Shown: piece by piece, positions 13,001 through 26,800 of the stretch
Numbering within the stretch: the first letter of the stretch is position 1
How the letters are laid out: every line of letters starts with the position of its first letter
Origin: Dirofilaria immitis
Taxonomy: Eukaryota > Nematoda > Chromadorea > Rhabditida > Onchocercidae
Assembly: GCA_024305405.1 (NCBI GenBank)
Contig: JAKNDB010000079.1
Coordinates: forward strand, 682,001-746,000
Direction of reading: 5' to 3'
Length of the DNA stretch: 64,000 bases
The notes under the pieces: model-generated
Told to the model about the DNA's origin: nothing
The model's input: the letters and a program-made list of their open reading frames with translations, nothing else
Database searches by the model: none
Program-made: the position numbers and the translations under genes

Positions 13001-15100
13001 TTATGTAAAATTTATTTCATCTAATCAAATTGCAACTATTTGTTAACTGATAACGAATTATGTTGTCCCTAATCATTTGTATCGTTTAGAATTCCACGCT
13101 GACAAATATTGGTGACATATGTTTGATATCTGAGATATTTGATCAAAAAGCTTCACTAAATTTCTTTGTTTCCACTTATCAGTGATGGCGCTCTTTAAGC
13201 AACTAAGTGCAAGCATAGTATGTTTGCAATAGTTGTTGCAATGAATGCAAACAACAACTATATAGTAGTTAGCAATTAATTAGTTCACTGATAATTAAAA
13301 TTAACGTATGCCTAGATGAAAGAGTCATGCAACTTGCAAACAAGATATAATTCATGCCGAAAGCGCGTGAGATTAATATGCATGCATAGATTCACTTTTT
13401 GCGAATAGTTGCACTATAAATAATAAATATACAGTCTTTATTTAATATGTACAATTGAAACAGTAAAGTCGTTTGCATATAATGTTCACAACAGATGTAA
13501 TTTCTGCTGAAAATTTTAAGATAATAAGTTATCAAACATCCGTGTCATTCAAAATTTTATTTTAATTAATTACTAGAAAAAATGTCGCCTCAATGAATGG
13601 TATAAGTTTTATCACCTTTTGATATAGATGATAATATGAACACCTTATTTGTTGATTAATTGTTCGACTTGAATTCTATTATTCAAACAAATTTCTCTTA
13701 TATAAATGTAACAACGAATTTGCTATCACATTAAAAATTAAGTAATATATTCAAGTCATTTACGTCAATATTCACGCTATCGGAATTTCGCTGTTTACTT
13801 CGTAAAACTTAATCAGAATTTAGCCTAAATTTTATTTAAACAAAATTTCTTTATATAAATACAATAATAATAAAATTTCTCAAGTCTTACTAAGTTTTAA
13901 AATTTATTTAAATCTATGGATTTTTATTTGAAGTTGAAAAAGTCTTACATGTCTCGGTGCTCTTTTTTATCAAACTTTATTGATACGAAAGAAAAAAATT
14001 ATTAAAAAGATTTAAATACAATTTCTTGAGATATTTTGCTGATAACAGTATTCTACAGTTTCTATTTTATCAATAACTAAATTTATACATGTAAGCATAC
14101 TTTTGCATATGTGTAAAATCTATAAACATTTGATTTCATTCATATTTATTTATGTTTGATAAATTTTTTTATAATATTTACATTTTTCACGTTCGGTTTT
14201 ATACACGACGCTGAATTTTTAATCCATTTCAAATTGCTATTTAAAATTTAATTAATTTTTACTTGTGTTTTAAGAATAATAATGATAATATCAGTATAAA
14301 ATTGATTATCTACCTATGAATAAAAATTATTACTTCGAATAACTTTTCCAAATTCTCGAAATTCTAATTTGTTTTACAAATTTTTATACGAAATTAAAAA
14401 TAAATTATTTTGAGATTGGTTTCAGAAAGTTAATAATTGACCTTTCATCTTTTAAAAATAGAGCATAAAAAGATTTTTGAGATGATAATTTGATTTTCCA
14501 GCGCTCCTATCAATGCAAAGAAGCTTCAATTATACTTGAAGCGGTTAATGGCAATATTTTAATCAAAAATAAGCAACCTATTTCCATAAAGCTATTAAAT
14601 CGTGAACTTTATCTGGCTGAAATATTTCATCATTTAGTATTTATCCGTTTATTTAAAAAATTTTTATTTTATTTATTTTCAATAACAAATTAGTGAGAAG
14701 CTTTAATTTAAACTGACTTTTTAACTTTTGATTATACGAATTAATATTTCAAACTTTGAGCTGTTCTTAGAAATAATAATCAGTTTTTCTAAACCTATTA
14801 TCAACGTTATTTTATCGAATTAAAAATGAAAAAGTCGCGATAGTGATATGAAATTTTAGTGCCTTAACGCTTATATACGAAATTTCTAACTTTTTAATTA
14901 CAATTTCTGATATATTATTCTATTATGGCAATACTGATTGAGGTGATAAATTACAGTTTCAAATATATTTTGAAATGAAATAAAAATATTAGGAAAAAAT
15001 AATCTTAAAAATTATCTTTGCTAAGTAATGATTTCGATATTTTCCGCAAATTTAGGTAATAATTTTATAAATTTTTGACATATTAAATATTTAATTTGTT
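10020..15100. other. AT-rich stretch without a supported gene
   Basis: I find no exon with family-like sequence on either strand. The only clear structure is a 26-bp direct repeat at 10,767-10,818. The part near 13,180-13,380 is somewhat less AT-rich, but all frames are interrupted. Confidence 0.5.
10767..10818. repeat. 26-bp direct tandem repeat, two exact copies
   Basis: The unit starting AGTTCTTACCAATAATTAG occurs at 10,767 and again immediately at 10,793 without a difference. Confidence 0.9.
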
Positions 15101-15116
15101 TTACAAACTTCATATA

Positions 15117-15400
15117 AATTTATCAATATAGTAATAACTAGAATGATCGTTTAGACTTATCAATACAGTGGTAGTATCTGCCATTAAAGTGATCATTTAA
15201 ATTCATAAATATAGTGATAATCTGGTGTTAGAATGATCGTTTAAATTTATCAACATAGTGATAATCTGATAGAGTGATCATTTGGATTTATCATTATAGT
15301 AAAACACCTAATGTCAGAACGAACAATCGGACTTATCGACGTAATCATAATTGATGTTGCAAAAATTATTAAGATTTGTCAATATAGCGAATCAAAAATT
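15117..15400. repeat. Degenerate tandem repeat of about 55-60 bp, about five copies
   Basis: The phrase 'atgatcgttta.a.ttatcaa.atagtgataatctg' recurs near 15,140, 15,200, 15,232 and 15,265 with substitutions and small indels. No coding content. Confidence 0.65.
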
Positions 15401-16489
15401 AGAATTATAATGGTATTGATAAAATTAATAATTGATAAATAATAATATTTATCTTTTCTAATGTATGCATTAATCGTAAATTCACAATGAAAATATAAAA
15501 GAAAAATTTGTGAAAAAATTTCAATAAACTTTGTAAAAACAAAATTTTTCAAAAATTAAAAAGAATAATAAAACTATAAAAATATTTGATTATTAATTTG
15601 GTAAAGGTAATTTTAATTTTTAACATAAATTCTCTTTTTTTGTAAATAAAATTGACTTCTTTTATCGCATGTAAAAAAAAATTTTGGAAAAGTACAAAAA
15701 TAATTTTTGTTGTAATATAATATTTCATCGCACTCATTCTATAATTTTTAAAAATAAATTTTTTTTAGAATTATTTATTCTTTTTTGCAATTCATAAATT
15801 GATCTTTCGTCTAATTGCCCAAAAATTTATTATTTTTTAAGAAAAGTTCACCTAAAGAAATTTTTCTTTTGCGATTTGACAAATTCAAAATTCCTTCTTG
15901 TCAAATTATTTTTCATCTATAATAATAATAAGTTAATAAAGTTTCGAATTAATAATTATTCAATAATTATAATTAATATTAATGTCCAAATTATGTTACG
16001 TACATTATTTGTTATAATTTATGGCAGTGGCTTACGGTACTAATTAACAGTTCTCAAGTCGACAGATAGAGTTCAATTGAATTTATTACGATGTTTATTA
16101 ATTTTTTTAAAAAATCATATTGATTAATTTATAAATTATCGAACATACAAGTAATAATTGATTGTAAATCAAAAATAGTGTATATCTTGAATGGAATTTG
16201 TGATGTGTATGGAACCAATTAATTTCAATTTTCATTTAAAGAAAGAAAGGAAATAATTTTATGTTTCAATTTAAGAAACAAGTCATGATTAATTCAGACA
16301 ATTTAATTTTTTAGGAAAATCATTGATGACAGTCCGTTAAATAAAATTATTGACCGCTTTCTTCTTTTTCTTTGCTTTCTTATTTGCCAATACACTGAAA
16401 TTTTATGATTACTTTTATCTCTTCCACTATTTGATTTTGTCTGTGATTGAAATTTCGAAACCAAGGTTTTTTTTTTGAAATGGACTTGA

Positions 16490-16790
16490 TAATACATTTG
16501 TTTCACGTAAGATATTAGCATAAAATTAAAATTTAATATGTTACGCAAATTTAATTATATTCACATAAGAAATGTTAGCAAAGTTTAGTTTCACATGAAA
16601 TATCACCATTAGGAATACATCGTATTAGATGTAACACATTGTGTAAGTTTTGTCTAGTTTCGTTTCATGTAAGATATCAGCATAAATGGATATGTTGCAC
16701 TAGATGTAATATGATACATAAGTTTATATTAAATGTAGCATATTAAATAAATTTCACGTAAGATATCAAAATAATGTCACATTGACAACA
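16490..16790. repeat. Degenerate repeat with 'ttcacgtaagatatcagcata' core
   Basis: Core copies near 16,500, 16,568, 16,661 and 16,752. In each, a 'ttcacgtaagatat'-like word is followed by A/T-rich sequence and an 'atgttac' or 'gtaacac' word. Confidence 0.55.
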
Positions 16791-17563
16791 TTATTTATCA
16801 AATGTTATCTTACACATTTTTTTTTCATTTTTCTTGCGAAATTTTTTTAGGAAAAACATCTCCTAAAAATATTGCCAATTTGCTATTATTAATCATAAAT
16901 CTAACATGATTATCATAGATGATAATTTAATAAATTTGTTATCACCTAAAATCATACAGGTGAGCGATAAAGCAAAAAAACATTTTGAACAGAACAAAAA
17001 AAACGAAGTATGAAAGTGATAATAAGCATAGATAATATAGTGTTAAGGAAACGAAGCCATATATGTATCTTCCGTTTCATTGTGACAAAAACTGATACCA
17101 AATTATTTTAATTTTTCGAATTAATTTAGTCATAAATTTTAAGTTGAATTGTTGAATTTTGTTTAGAAATTGTATTTCTAGCACTTTATATTACCTCGGA
17201 AAATTATTCCTATCAGCCAATATTACCGCTGAACCTAGTGATAATAATGCGATATCACGATTATGCACATATGGAACAATCAAAAAAATTTTCGTGTTTT
17301 ATCATTCAGAAATGTTGCTGTCATAAATTACTTGTTTCTTCTTGGAAAAGATGCTAAAAATAAAAAATTTTGAAGTATTAAACTTTGATCGAAATGATAA
17401 CTTTTGCAAAGTTCCTTCGCAAAAATCTGATTATTTCATTCACATTATATTAACCCTAACAATGCATAAAGATGATATCATTTTTGATAAGGTGGAAGAT
17501 TATGTTAACCATAACAAGACTTAAAAATTATATTATTCATTAATAAATGTCGTAAAAAAGAAC

Positions 17564-17709
17564 AATTCATATTCCAATATATAATTATATTCTAGTAAAT
17601 AATTTCTTATAATTCATATTCCAATATATAATTATATTCTAGTAAATAATTTCTTATAATTCATATTCCAATATATAATTATATTCTAGTAAATAATTTC
17701 TTATAATTC
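17564..17709. repeat. 47-bp tandem repeat, about three exact copies, 127 bp before the transporter start
   Basis: Units begin at 17,564, 17,611 and 17,658 with AATTCATATTCCAATATA and run to 'aatttcttat'. I see no difference between copies, so the array is young or homogenised. It lies just upstream of the predicted transporter start codon and could affect its promoter or 5' end. Copy number in such an array is easily miscounted in assemblies. Confidence 0.92.
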
Positions 17710-17835
17710 CGAAAAATTTAATTTTAGTGTTGCAGTTTTAAACGATAACTATGCAAAATTTTACAAAGTTCTGCTTGGAAAAATCAATGTGATAAAATCG
17801 AATTAATTCCTGGCACAATAAAAGTAAAGAAAGTG

Positions 17836-20800
17836 ATGGATTTCGATTCTTTACTTGCTGAGGTAATTAATTACAAATTTTATTATGAAATGATAATGGT
17901 ATATTTATTGGATGTATTAATTAGCATAATTATATTGAATTTATAAATAGGAAAAATCGATAAGAAAGCAGTAATTAGCATAGATAATTGAATTTAGAAA
18001 TAAATAAAAACGATGATTTAGTTACAATTAATTACATTCCATAAATTTTTATATGAATTTATCAGAAAATAGAAATAAGACAAAAAGGAAATTTTAATTT
18101 TCGATAAAAACTTTTTCAAATATACCAAATTTAATTTAATTAGTTCAATTTCTGCAAAACTTAATCAGTTTTATCACTAAATTTTTAAAACCTTTAAAGA
18201 CTATCATTTAAATTTAATTAATTAATAAAGAAATGAATAAAAATTCCTACAATACTAAATTTATAGGTTGGCGATTTTGGTCCATTTCAAATTACTTTAT
18301 TTTTTTGATATGCTTGCCAGCAAGTATACCGTCGGCATTTTCCGCTTTTAATCAACCATTTGTTGTTGGTCAACCGAATCATCGATGTCGATTACCGGAA
18401 GGACGTGAAGATTTACGACCAATAAGCGAATTTGCTACACCGGTTGATATTTATCGGAATTCTCTTGTTCGAGTTTATAAAATTTTGAATTCCAATAACA
18501 ATCTTATTTTCAAATTTACAATAATTAATATTATTTATAATTTTTGAAAAGTTATTCTAAAATTTTTAAAAAATTTTTCCAGGAAGAAGTAAGTTGTCAG
18601 CAATATAATGCTACTGAAATTGATTTGTTTTCGAACTTCAACGAGACGATTATCAATGAGAAGAAATATTTGAAAAATTTGTCATTGATACCATGTCAAT
18701 TAGGTTGGATTTATGATGATAACGTCTATATTGATACATTGGTTACTGAGGTATTTTGTTTTCGTTCTCAGTTTAAATTCGTAATTATTTCTTATAAATC
18801 ATAAATCATGCAAATATCGACACTTCTAGCCATGTGAATATCATATATGCAATGTAATGCTGGCTATAAAATGAAGTAACTTGATGACTGATATCTTAAG
18901 ATGGTAATATGACATAAACATAATTGTATGCAACATTAAGTTAAGCATACGGTTGGATCTTTAGTTATTTTATTTGCATAAAAGATTACTCGTATAAGTT
19001 TGCTGTATTATGTGTAATGATTATTTTAATTTCTAAAACTTTTGGAAAATTAATTTGAATACAGTTAAATCTAAATTAGATATATAAGTTGACCGTTTTA
19101 TTTACTTCGCTAATCAATAAGAAAATAACGGAATTTTATAAGTTATAGACGTAAAGATACGTAAAAACTTTTTGGCATACTTCATGAGTAATCGATGCCA
19201 AAATTTGTCATGTTCTATACAAGTGATATTTTGTATTCTAAAAAAAATTTATTTAATAAATTCATCCATCTCAAAAATTAATTATAATATAATTGAACCG
19301 GAATTAGTTTTATCAATTAGCTACTTCATTTGATCCACTAATTAGTAAAATTACGCAAATTAATTGTTGTAGAATACACGCAAAAATTTTTGGTACATTT
19401 CATATGCAATATTTTATGCACTATTTTAATTGTACAATGGTTATTTTATATTCTGGAAAAAGTTTAATAAATTTCTATCGGAAAAATTAATTTCAATATA
19501 ATCGAATCAAAATTAAGCATATCATTTAGTTTACTAATTAATGAAAAGGCGACGTCACGTAAAAATAGCACGTAAACTTTTTGACATATCTGAAATTTTC
19601 ATCTTTCTTGTTTTTACCTCATAAAACGTTCTAGTATTCTTACGTAGAGCTGAATTGATTTATTTCAAAATTTAACAATTAAATTGTGAAATTTAAATCT
19701 ATTCAATTTGTTCCATTGATTAATTGCTCACAGATAATATTAAAATGTCGTTTACTCAAATAATTGTTATGAAAACAAAAATTGATTTATTTTCGATGTA
19801 AAAAAATGCAAAAATATAATATGCACATAATTTTTCTCAAAATACAGTACCGTATTTCTGAAAGGATTACTGTTAACTGTTAATTACAGTATGATTTGGT
19901 ATGTGACCAAAAATATTTGATCGATTTGGCGAGCATGGCATTTTATATTGGAAGTTTCATTGGTAATGTCTTGTTCGGTTATATTGCTGATAAGTAAGTT
20001 TCTTTTCCAAAAATTTAAACAGTTTCATTTTTAAAAATGAAAGTATTACCAGCGAGAGTTTCAAAGAACAAGAAAGTATCAGGAATAAAAGAAATTCAGA
20101 ATAAAGTTCCGAACAATAAAAGGAACTTTGCATATTTAAGATTAAGTAAAACATTAAAATGCAGAATTCATGGTTTTCAGACAGTGATAACTAACTGTTT
20201 TAGAGATGAATTAAGCAATAGATTTATGCCATTTATTCCGTTAAAATATTTACGGACTTTCAGACTTGGCCGCCGAGTGTCATTTTTACGATTCTCGGAT
20301 CACTTGTAGTATGTGGCACGATGAATGCATTTGCATGGGATATTTATTCATTTATTATACTAAGATTTTTGACTGGATTAGCATTTCCGGCACTTTTTCA
20401 AGTACCATTTATTATAAGTAAGTATATTACTAATAAATTCAAGGAAAATATTTAATTAGTGCACGGGAAATTATTCAATATATCTAATTTTTTTCTTAAT
20501 ACAATATAAAATTTAATGTCGCAATTTATTTTTAATAAAATATTTTAAACTTTTTCAAGTGTGTAATATCTAAACAATTACAGTATTATAAATTAAGAAA
20601 AAATATTCAGTTTATGCAAGGAAATTATTAACCACTTTTAAATACAAATCAAAATTTAATATTACGGTTTCTTTTTAGCAAATTTTTTAAAACTTCTTAT
20701 TAAATTGCTATTCATTAAAATATCTTACTAACATTTTCATTTAAATTTTATTGCGTAAATTAATTGGGATCAATTCTATTATTCCTTAGATTTGCATCAA

Positions 20801-23800
20801 ATTTAAAATCGAATGATTATATTATATTTCTTCAGTAAATTCTTTAAATTTCTTATTAAATTATTATCAAGAATTTAAATATCTTACTGAAATGCTTAAA
20901 TTTTCTTGAAGGTTTGCTTATATGTTTCAATTTTAACTGATTTTATGAAATGTTTTTTAGATTTATATTAGACTAATATTAAAATTTTCTTTGCAAAAAA
21001 TTTAAAAAATTTTTTATTAAATTATTATTACTAAATTAAAATGTTTCATCAAGCCTTTAAAGTTTTATTGTACGATTGAATTTGAATTAATCATAGATTT
21101 TGATTAGGTATGGAATTTATGGGTGAATCAGGTCGTATATTTTCCAGTATAGTGCTGGATGTATTCTTCGGAACAGCACTGGCTTTACTTGGTGTTCTAG
21201 CAATGTTCATTCGTCGGTGGCGACAATTAATTTTCTTTAGCAATGCGCCATTTGTTATTTTATTTATTTATTATTTGTAAGTTTGAAAAATTCTTTACTT
21301 CAATCAGTTAATTTGAATTCATTGATAATGTTGCAGAGAAATTATGAACGATAGAGATAATAGTGGTAAGCATTAATTGCATAAGGTAATAATGATAATG
21401 ATAACAATAATAGTGAGATGAATGTGCGACTGCGGGCGGACTAAATGTAATTTCTATCATAAATAAAGTCGTTACTTCAATCAATTCATCTAAACAATCA
21501 CACTAGGAATTGTCAACGAAAATATTTGCATTGATTGCAAATATTAATTATGCAGATTGATAATGATAATAATAGCAATGATTGTAAAGATGAATGTAAT
21601 TGAGAAGTCATGTAATCTTTACTGGGATTAAAGTTGCTTCAACTAATTATTTGAATTCAATCATATCAGAGCTTATCAATAATAATTGTTGGAAACTTTT
21701 TCTTCCGGAGAAGAGAATTCTCTTACTTCTTTATAACTTATTGATTGGACATTGGTTCTTCTTGCTATTGTGACTCCGGAAGGTTAGCATTAGCATTAGT
21801 CTTTATTTAGGTTTATATGATATCATAAACACAATATCTGCTTTCATATAGTAGTCTGGATCAAATACACAACACACAGTAATATCAAAGAATACGAACA
21901 CAGCAAAATCAAGGAGTACGAACAAATGCCTAAAGCTTATTACGATGTCATGTTCTCCCTTTGCTAATGTCATTCTTCTTTATTTCACCATTGCTGTTGA
22001 CCGTGACATTGAAGTGTAGCTCCTGCTGCTGTCAGATGTCCTCGAAATTGTTGCTACTGTCGATTCAAACTTGAATTTTTGCTGCGGAATCGCCGAACTA
22101 TGTTTGACAATACTTCCGAACTGATTTGTCGAACTGAACTCGAATTCGAATTTCCCTAGTTCCGAAATCCTTCTATTTAAAATTTTTCGCTACTCCTTCT
22201 TCTTACCTGATTCTGACGTTTCTCCCCATTACTGGTTGGTCTTACGTTATTAACGGTGAATCCGAGTATTTTAACGGTATACATATTTCCCTTTCAGCTT
22301 GTTGATCCATATAACTATGATGCCCTATTTGGATTTTAATATCTCTTGTAAGATATTTGTCGTAGCACAATTTTTTTAAACATTCCTGTCTGTGTACAAC
22401 TAATTACATTTCTCGGTTTTCGCCAACATTCTCAGCCGAAAAAGCCTTTAGGCAGAATTTTCGTCAATCGCGCATCGTTTTTGATGGCACTTCTTGTCCT
22501 TCATGCTGTAATTCGCTTAATTCAGAGTCGTTTCTTAATTCTTTTGTGCATTTCTTCCACCTCCTCCGTGTCATTTTCATTTTTCTCCAATCATACTTGT
22601 TGTATCATCAACTTCGAGAGAATATAGCATGTTGATTATTCTCTTGAAGTATTTTCCATGGACATCTCTACTAATGCTTTTGCTAATTTCCATAAACCTC
22701 GAGGAGCTTCTAATCTTCGACTAATACAGTTTCTCGTATTGTTGCCTTTAGAATCCAAGGAACTCTCGGAGCTATGCTCTCTCATGTCATTCCCTCCTCT
22801 GCCAGAAATTCACTTAACTTAATGTATTATTTCTCCATGATTGGGAAACTAGTTGAAAATGTCTGCAATGTTACTCAGAACTCGTCCAGGATAGTCGTGT
22901 GACATGAATCTCCTTAAAACATATGAAAACTTCCATCTGACAAGTTCTCTGCCACCTTCAGGTGCAGCCCTCTATGGTAAAACATTCGAACACGTCAACC
23001 CATCTTATGGTTACTCCATTTTCGATTTTGATTATATGATACAAGATAATCCAATCCAATCTGACCGCTTAACTCGTGCTCCTAGAAAGTTCAGCATGGC
23101 TGGTAATTTAAATGTATTGGCTGTTCAATATTTGCAACCTATGCAATGTCTTATTCGCGTTTTACTTTCATCCTTTTGGCATCAAAAATTTTCGCCTCAT
23201 ATCTGAGAGTGCATGCGCTATTCCGGCATGATAAAAGCTTCGTGTTGTCGTCGTATAAGTTCAGTGACTGTATCATGTCATGGTAAGTAAACTTGATGTT
23301 TGCTTTCGCTGCCTCGTTTCGAATTTTCCGATCTACTCTGTGATTTCCATAATTTCTAGTCATCGCAATTTAAATCCCATTTTTCCTCTTTTTCCTTGCT
23401 GATTCTTTCGGTCTAACTTTTATGAAAGTAATTTATATTTTTCACAAAAGTCCTGTGTCGCGATTAATCGATTAATAATTATCGTATCGGTGCACAAAAT
23501 TAGACCCAAAATCGTTACACTGTGATCAGGTACAGCAATATATGCTGCACTATGTGCTTCACATTTAAGCATATCCTGAAAACTAAAAACCATGTTCGCT
23601 TTTTTATGTATGTTTATGGTTTTTTCAACTTCACTAATTCTTTCTTCAATACTCAGTATTTATTTCCAATAAATTCGCGTTTTCACTACATTTTCTCTTC
23701 TTGAAATAGAGTTTCAGGCATGATAATAGCTTCGATATGATATTTATTGTACCAGCTTGCATACTCATCAAAATATTATGTGTTTTTTCTGTTTCATCTG

Positions 23801-26800
23801 ACCTTCTGCGATATACTCCACAAGAATCGAACTACCATTTGCTAAAACTCCAGGAGTTATATTTAACTCTGATAATGTCCAAAGCAAGTTTGTGGTGCTA
23901 TATTCGCCCCTGTATGCATTAATTCATCTATGCTTCAGATTTCACTTTAGCAATTCGTAGTACTGTTCCGTTGGCAGTGTGGTGGCTATCTTTGATAAAT
24001 ATCTCGTTTCGCTCAAGACGCGAAATTGGGTTTGGTCTCTGCAAAGCTGAATTTTCATACACTCATTTCGCTATACTCATTTTTCCAGTATCGAGCTGAT
24101 TGGTAGCGACTCTGATTCGGGATAATAATAGATTCATTATTGGGGATCGAAACATATATAAAGTATCTATTTCTTCTTCAATGTAGGAGGTCCATCCTTC
24201 CAATTATGTGCGATGAATAAGGTTTACTACGAGAGTGCATGACAATCCGCTTATAGAGCGAGAGCCATCTCCTAAAATCATTATTGGAAATGTTTCCTTC
24301 GACGAAGAGAATCTTATCTGTTTGTAGAATTGCTGCCGATCAGCTCGATACTGGAAAAATGAGTATAGCGAACGAGTGTATGAAAATTCAGCTTTTGCGG
24401 AGAGACATGCCCAATTGGTTGCTGCCAACGGAACAATACTACGTCAACAAAATACCCTCAGCAATTCAGGTAATTGCTAAAGTGAAATCTGAAGCATAGA
24501 TGAATTAATGCATACAGGGGCGAATATAGCACCACAAACTTGCTTTGGACATTATCAGAGTTAAATATAACTCCTGGAGTTTTAGCAAATGGTAGTTCGA
24601 TTCTTGTGGAGTATATCGCAGAAGGTCAGATGAAACAGAAAAAACACATAATATTTTGATGAGTATGCAAGCTGGTACAATAAATATCATATCGAAGCTA
24701 TTATCATGCCTGAAACTCTATTTCAAGAAGAGAAAAATCTGGTGAAAACGCGAATTTATTGGAAAAAATAATTAAAATAGGATAGATTTAGTTATCTTTT
24801 CTCTGCATGTTGGGTCAGTAATAATGTCTCAAGCGTTTAAATTTTATAAGGATAATAATTTTATTCTTTGGAATATATTTATTCAAATGGGGAATAACAA
24901 TTGAGGAGAAAGTTGAATTTAATGTTTGAATTTTTTGATAATTGGTATTGATAATTTTCTTCTCTTCACATGGTAAACAGATTTCAAAGATAATTGCTAA
25001 AATTCAGTTTTTGGTTAATTGCAATGTCTGTCGGAGACTAAACACTATATTTATTTCAAACTATAATTTTATTTTTGTTATAATTTTTATTACAAAAACA
25101 CAAACCATTTATTAAAGCATTATTCCGGAATCTCCGCGATGGTTAGTATCGGTTGGTCGACATGCTGAAGCTATAAATATTATTAAGCGTTTAGCAAAAA
25201 TTAATGGGCGAAATGATGTTGACGTTGATGATCTGATGGCGAGGGTAAGTTGTATTTTTGTAAAAAACAATAAACAAAATTAATTGCAAAAATTTATTAA
25301 ACTAATTATGAAATCGAATGTGGAAAACTGGTTGAATTACGGAATCAGTTGGGGAAAATTATTTGAATTAGATGTAAAATAATTTGCTGAAAATTAGTTG
25401 AATTAATTACGGAACATAGGTTGAATTGGTTGCAGAATCGATGACGAAAAATTGGCTAAGTTGGCTGCGGAAGGTTGGTTAAATAGTTGCAAAATGAGTT
25501 GCGTGAAATTAATTTTGAAATTAGCTGTAAAAAACCAACAAATTTGGTTAAAATTATTTTTTCACACGATCAAGTCGAGGAAATCAAATTTTCGTTGCTC
25601 TATCGACTTAAAATTTATGTCACCAAAATTATTAGTGAAAAAGACTATAAATTAATAGATCAGTAAGTCATTTATTTAGAATTAAAAATATTTTTAAAAA
25701 TATATGCCTAATATATAAATTTTTTTTATCGATGAGTAGTATTTTAAAATTTTGCTACTAATCAATAATACTTTATTTATAGTTTACCAGGAATTGCGAT
25801 TTAACAATACATTCTAATGTATACAATTTATTCGATTTATTTCGAACACCAAATCTTCGTAAGAAGACCGTTCTTATCACCTACATTTGGTTTGCTAAAT
25901 TTTGTATTCTTTTTAAATTTTCAAAATCTCAGAGAAAATTCTCCTAAATTTTTAAATTACACGCTTCCAATTGTGGATTTCCTATGTTTGACTTTATGAC
26001 ATTTCATATTTTTTTAATCGAAATTAAAAAAATTTTTCGCAATTTTTGAAATTCGTGGTGTAGTTCTAAATAAATAAAAGACAAGTTTTTCTAAAGATAA
26101 GTTTTCAATGCAAACCAGTTACCGGTTTACTTACATTTGTAAAATTAGGTATAATATTGTTTAATTAAAATTTAAAAAGATTTTCCTAACCACTTAAATG
26201 TTATTTATTTTGGATTGACTTCTATTCATTTTTTAAAATTCATTGTCATTTATAAATTCATTTACATTTAGTTTTTTAAATGCTTTTCTAAAGCATTTAA
26301 AAAATGTGTAATTACAGGTTTGTGAATGCAGTTGTCTACAACTGTTTAACATATAATATATCAAATCTTCCTGTCAATGATTTCTTATCATTTATTATCA
26401 ATGGTGCGGTAGAATTGCCAGCTTATTTTCTTGTTTGGCCATTACTTGATGCTGTTGGACGTCGATGGTCATTAGCCGGACCTATGATAATTGCCGGCCT
26501 AGCATGCGTTTCAACTATTTTTACATCCATTAGTCAGGGTTAGTTTTGATGAATAGCAGTATTAGCTTATTTTTAGCGAAGTTTTTTTCATTCTGCGCGT
26601 ATGCTTCACATTATGCACGTTTAGGAAACGTTGAATCAAACATAGTTTTTTAGAATTTGCAATATTTCAGCAATAATCACTTTTTTCCTGTTTGCTATTA
26701 GACACTTTTTTTGCGAAACTATTGTTGAAATTTATGATTGATTCCTAAATCAAATGAAATATCGAAACAAGAAGATACGAAAATCACGCAGTTTATGACT

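Larger units (their letters stand above)
21770..24770 (-). mobile_element. Decayed BEL/Pao retrotransposon inside transporter intron 6
   Basis: The block is visibly less AT-rich than its surroundings and, on the minus strand, carries frame-broken fragments of a BEL/Pao polyprotein (integrase part at about 22,850-23,220). The right half contains an inverted duplication (arms near 23,663-24,110 and 24,320-24,768). I found no LTR pair, so the edges are set by base composition and are approximate. It lies antisense to the host gene. Superfamily assignment rests on the integrase fragment; the content of 23,400-24,750 is not assigned. Confidence 0.65.

Noticed and set aside
23737..24690. Two identical 61-residue open frames as a duplicated gene
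   Set aside because: They are the same sequence in the two arms of the inverted repeat; no start context or family likeness, so identity reflects the DNA repeat.
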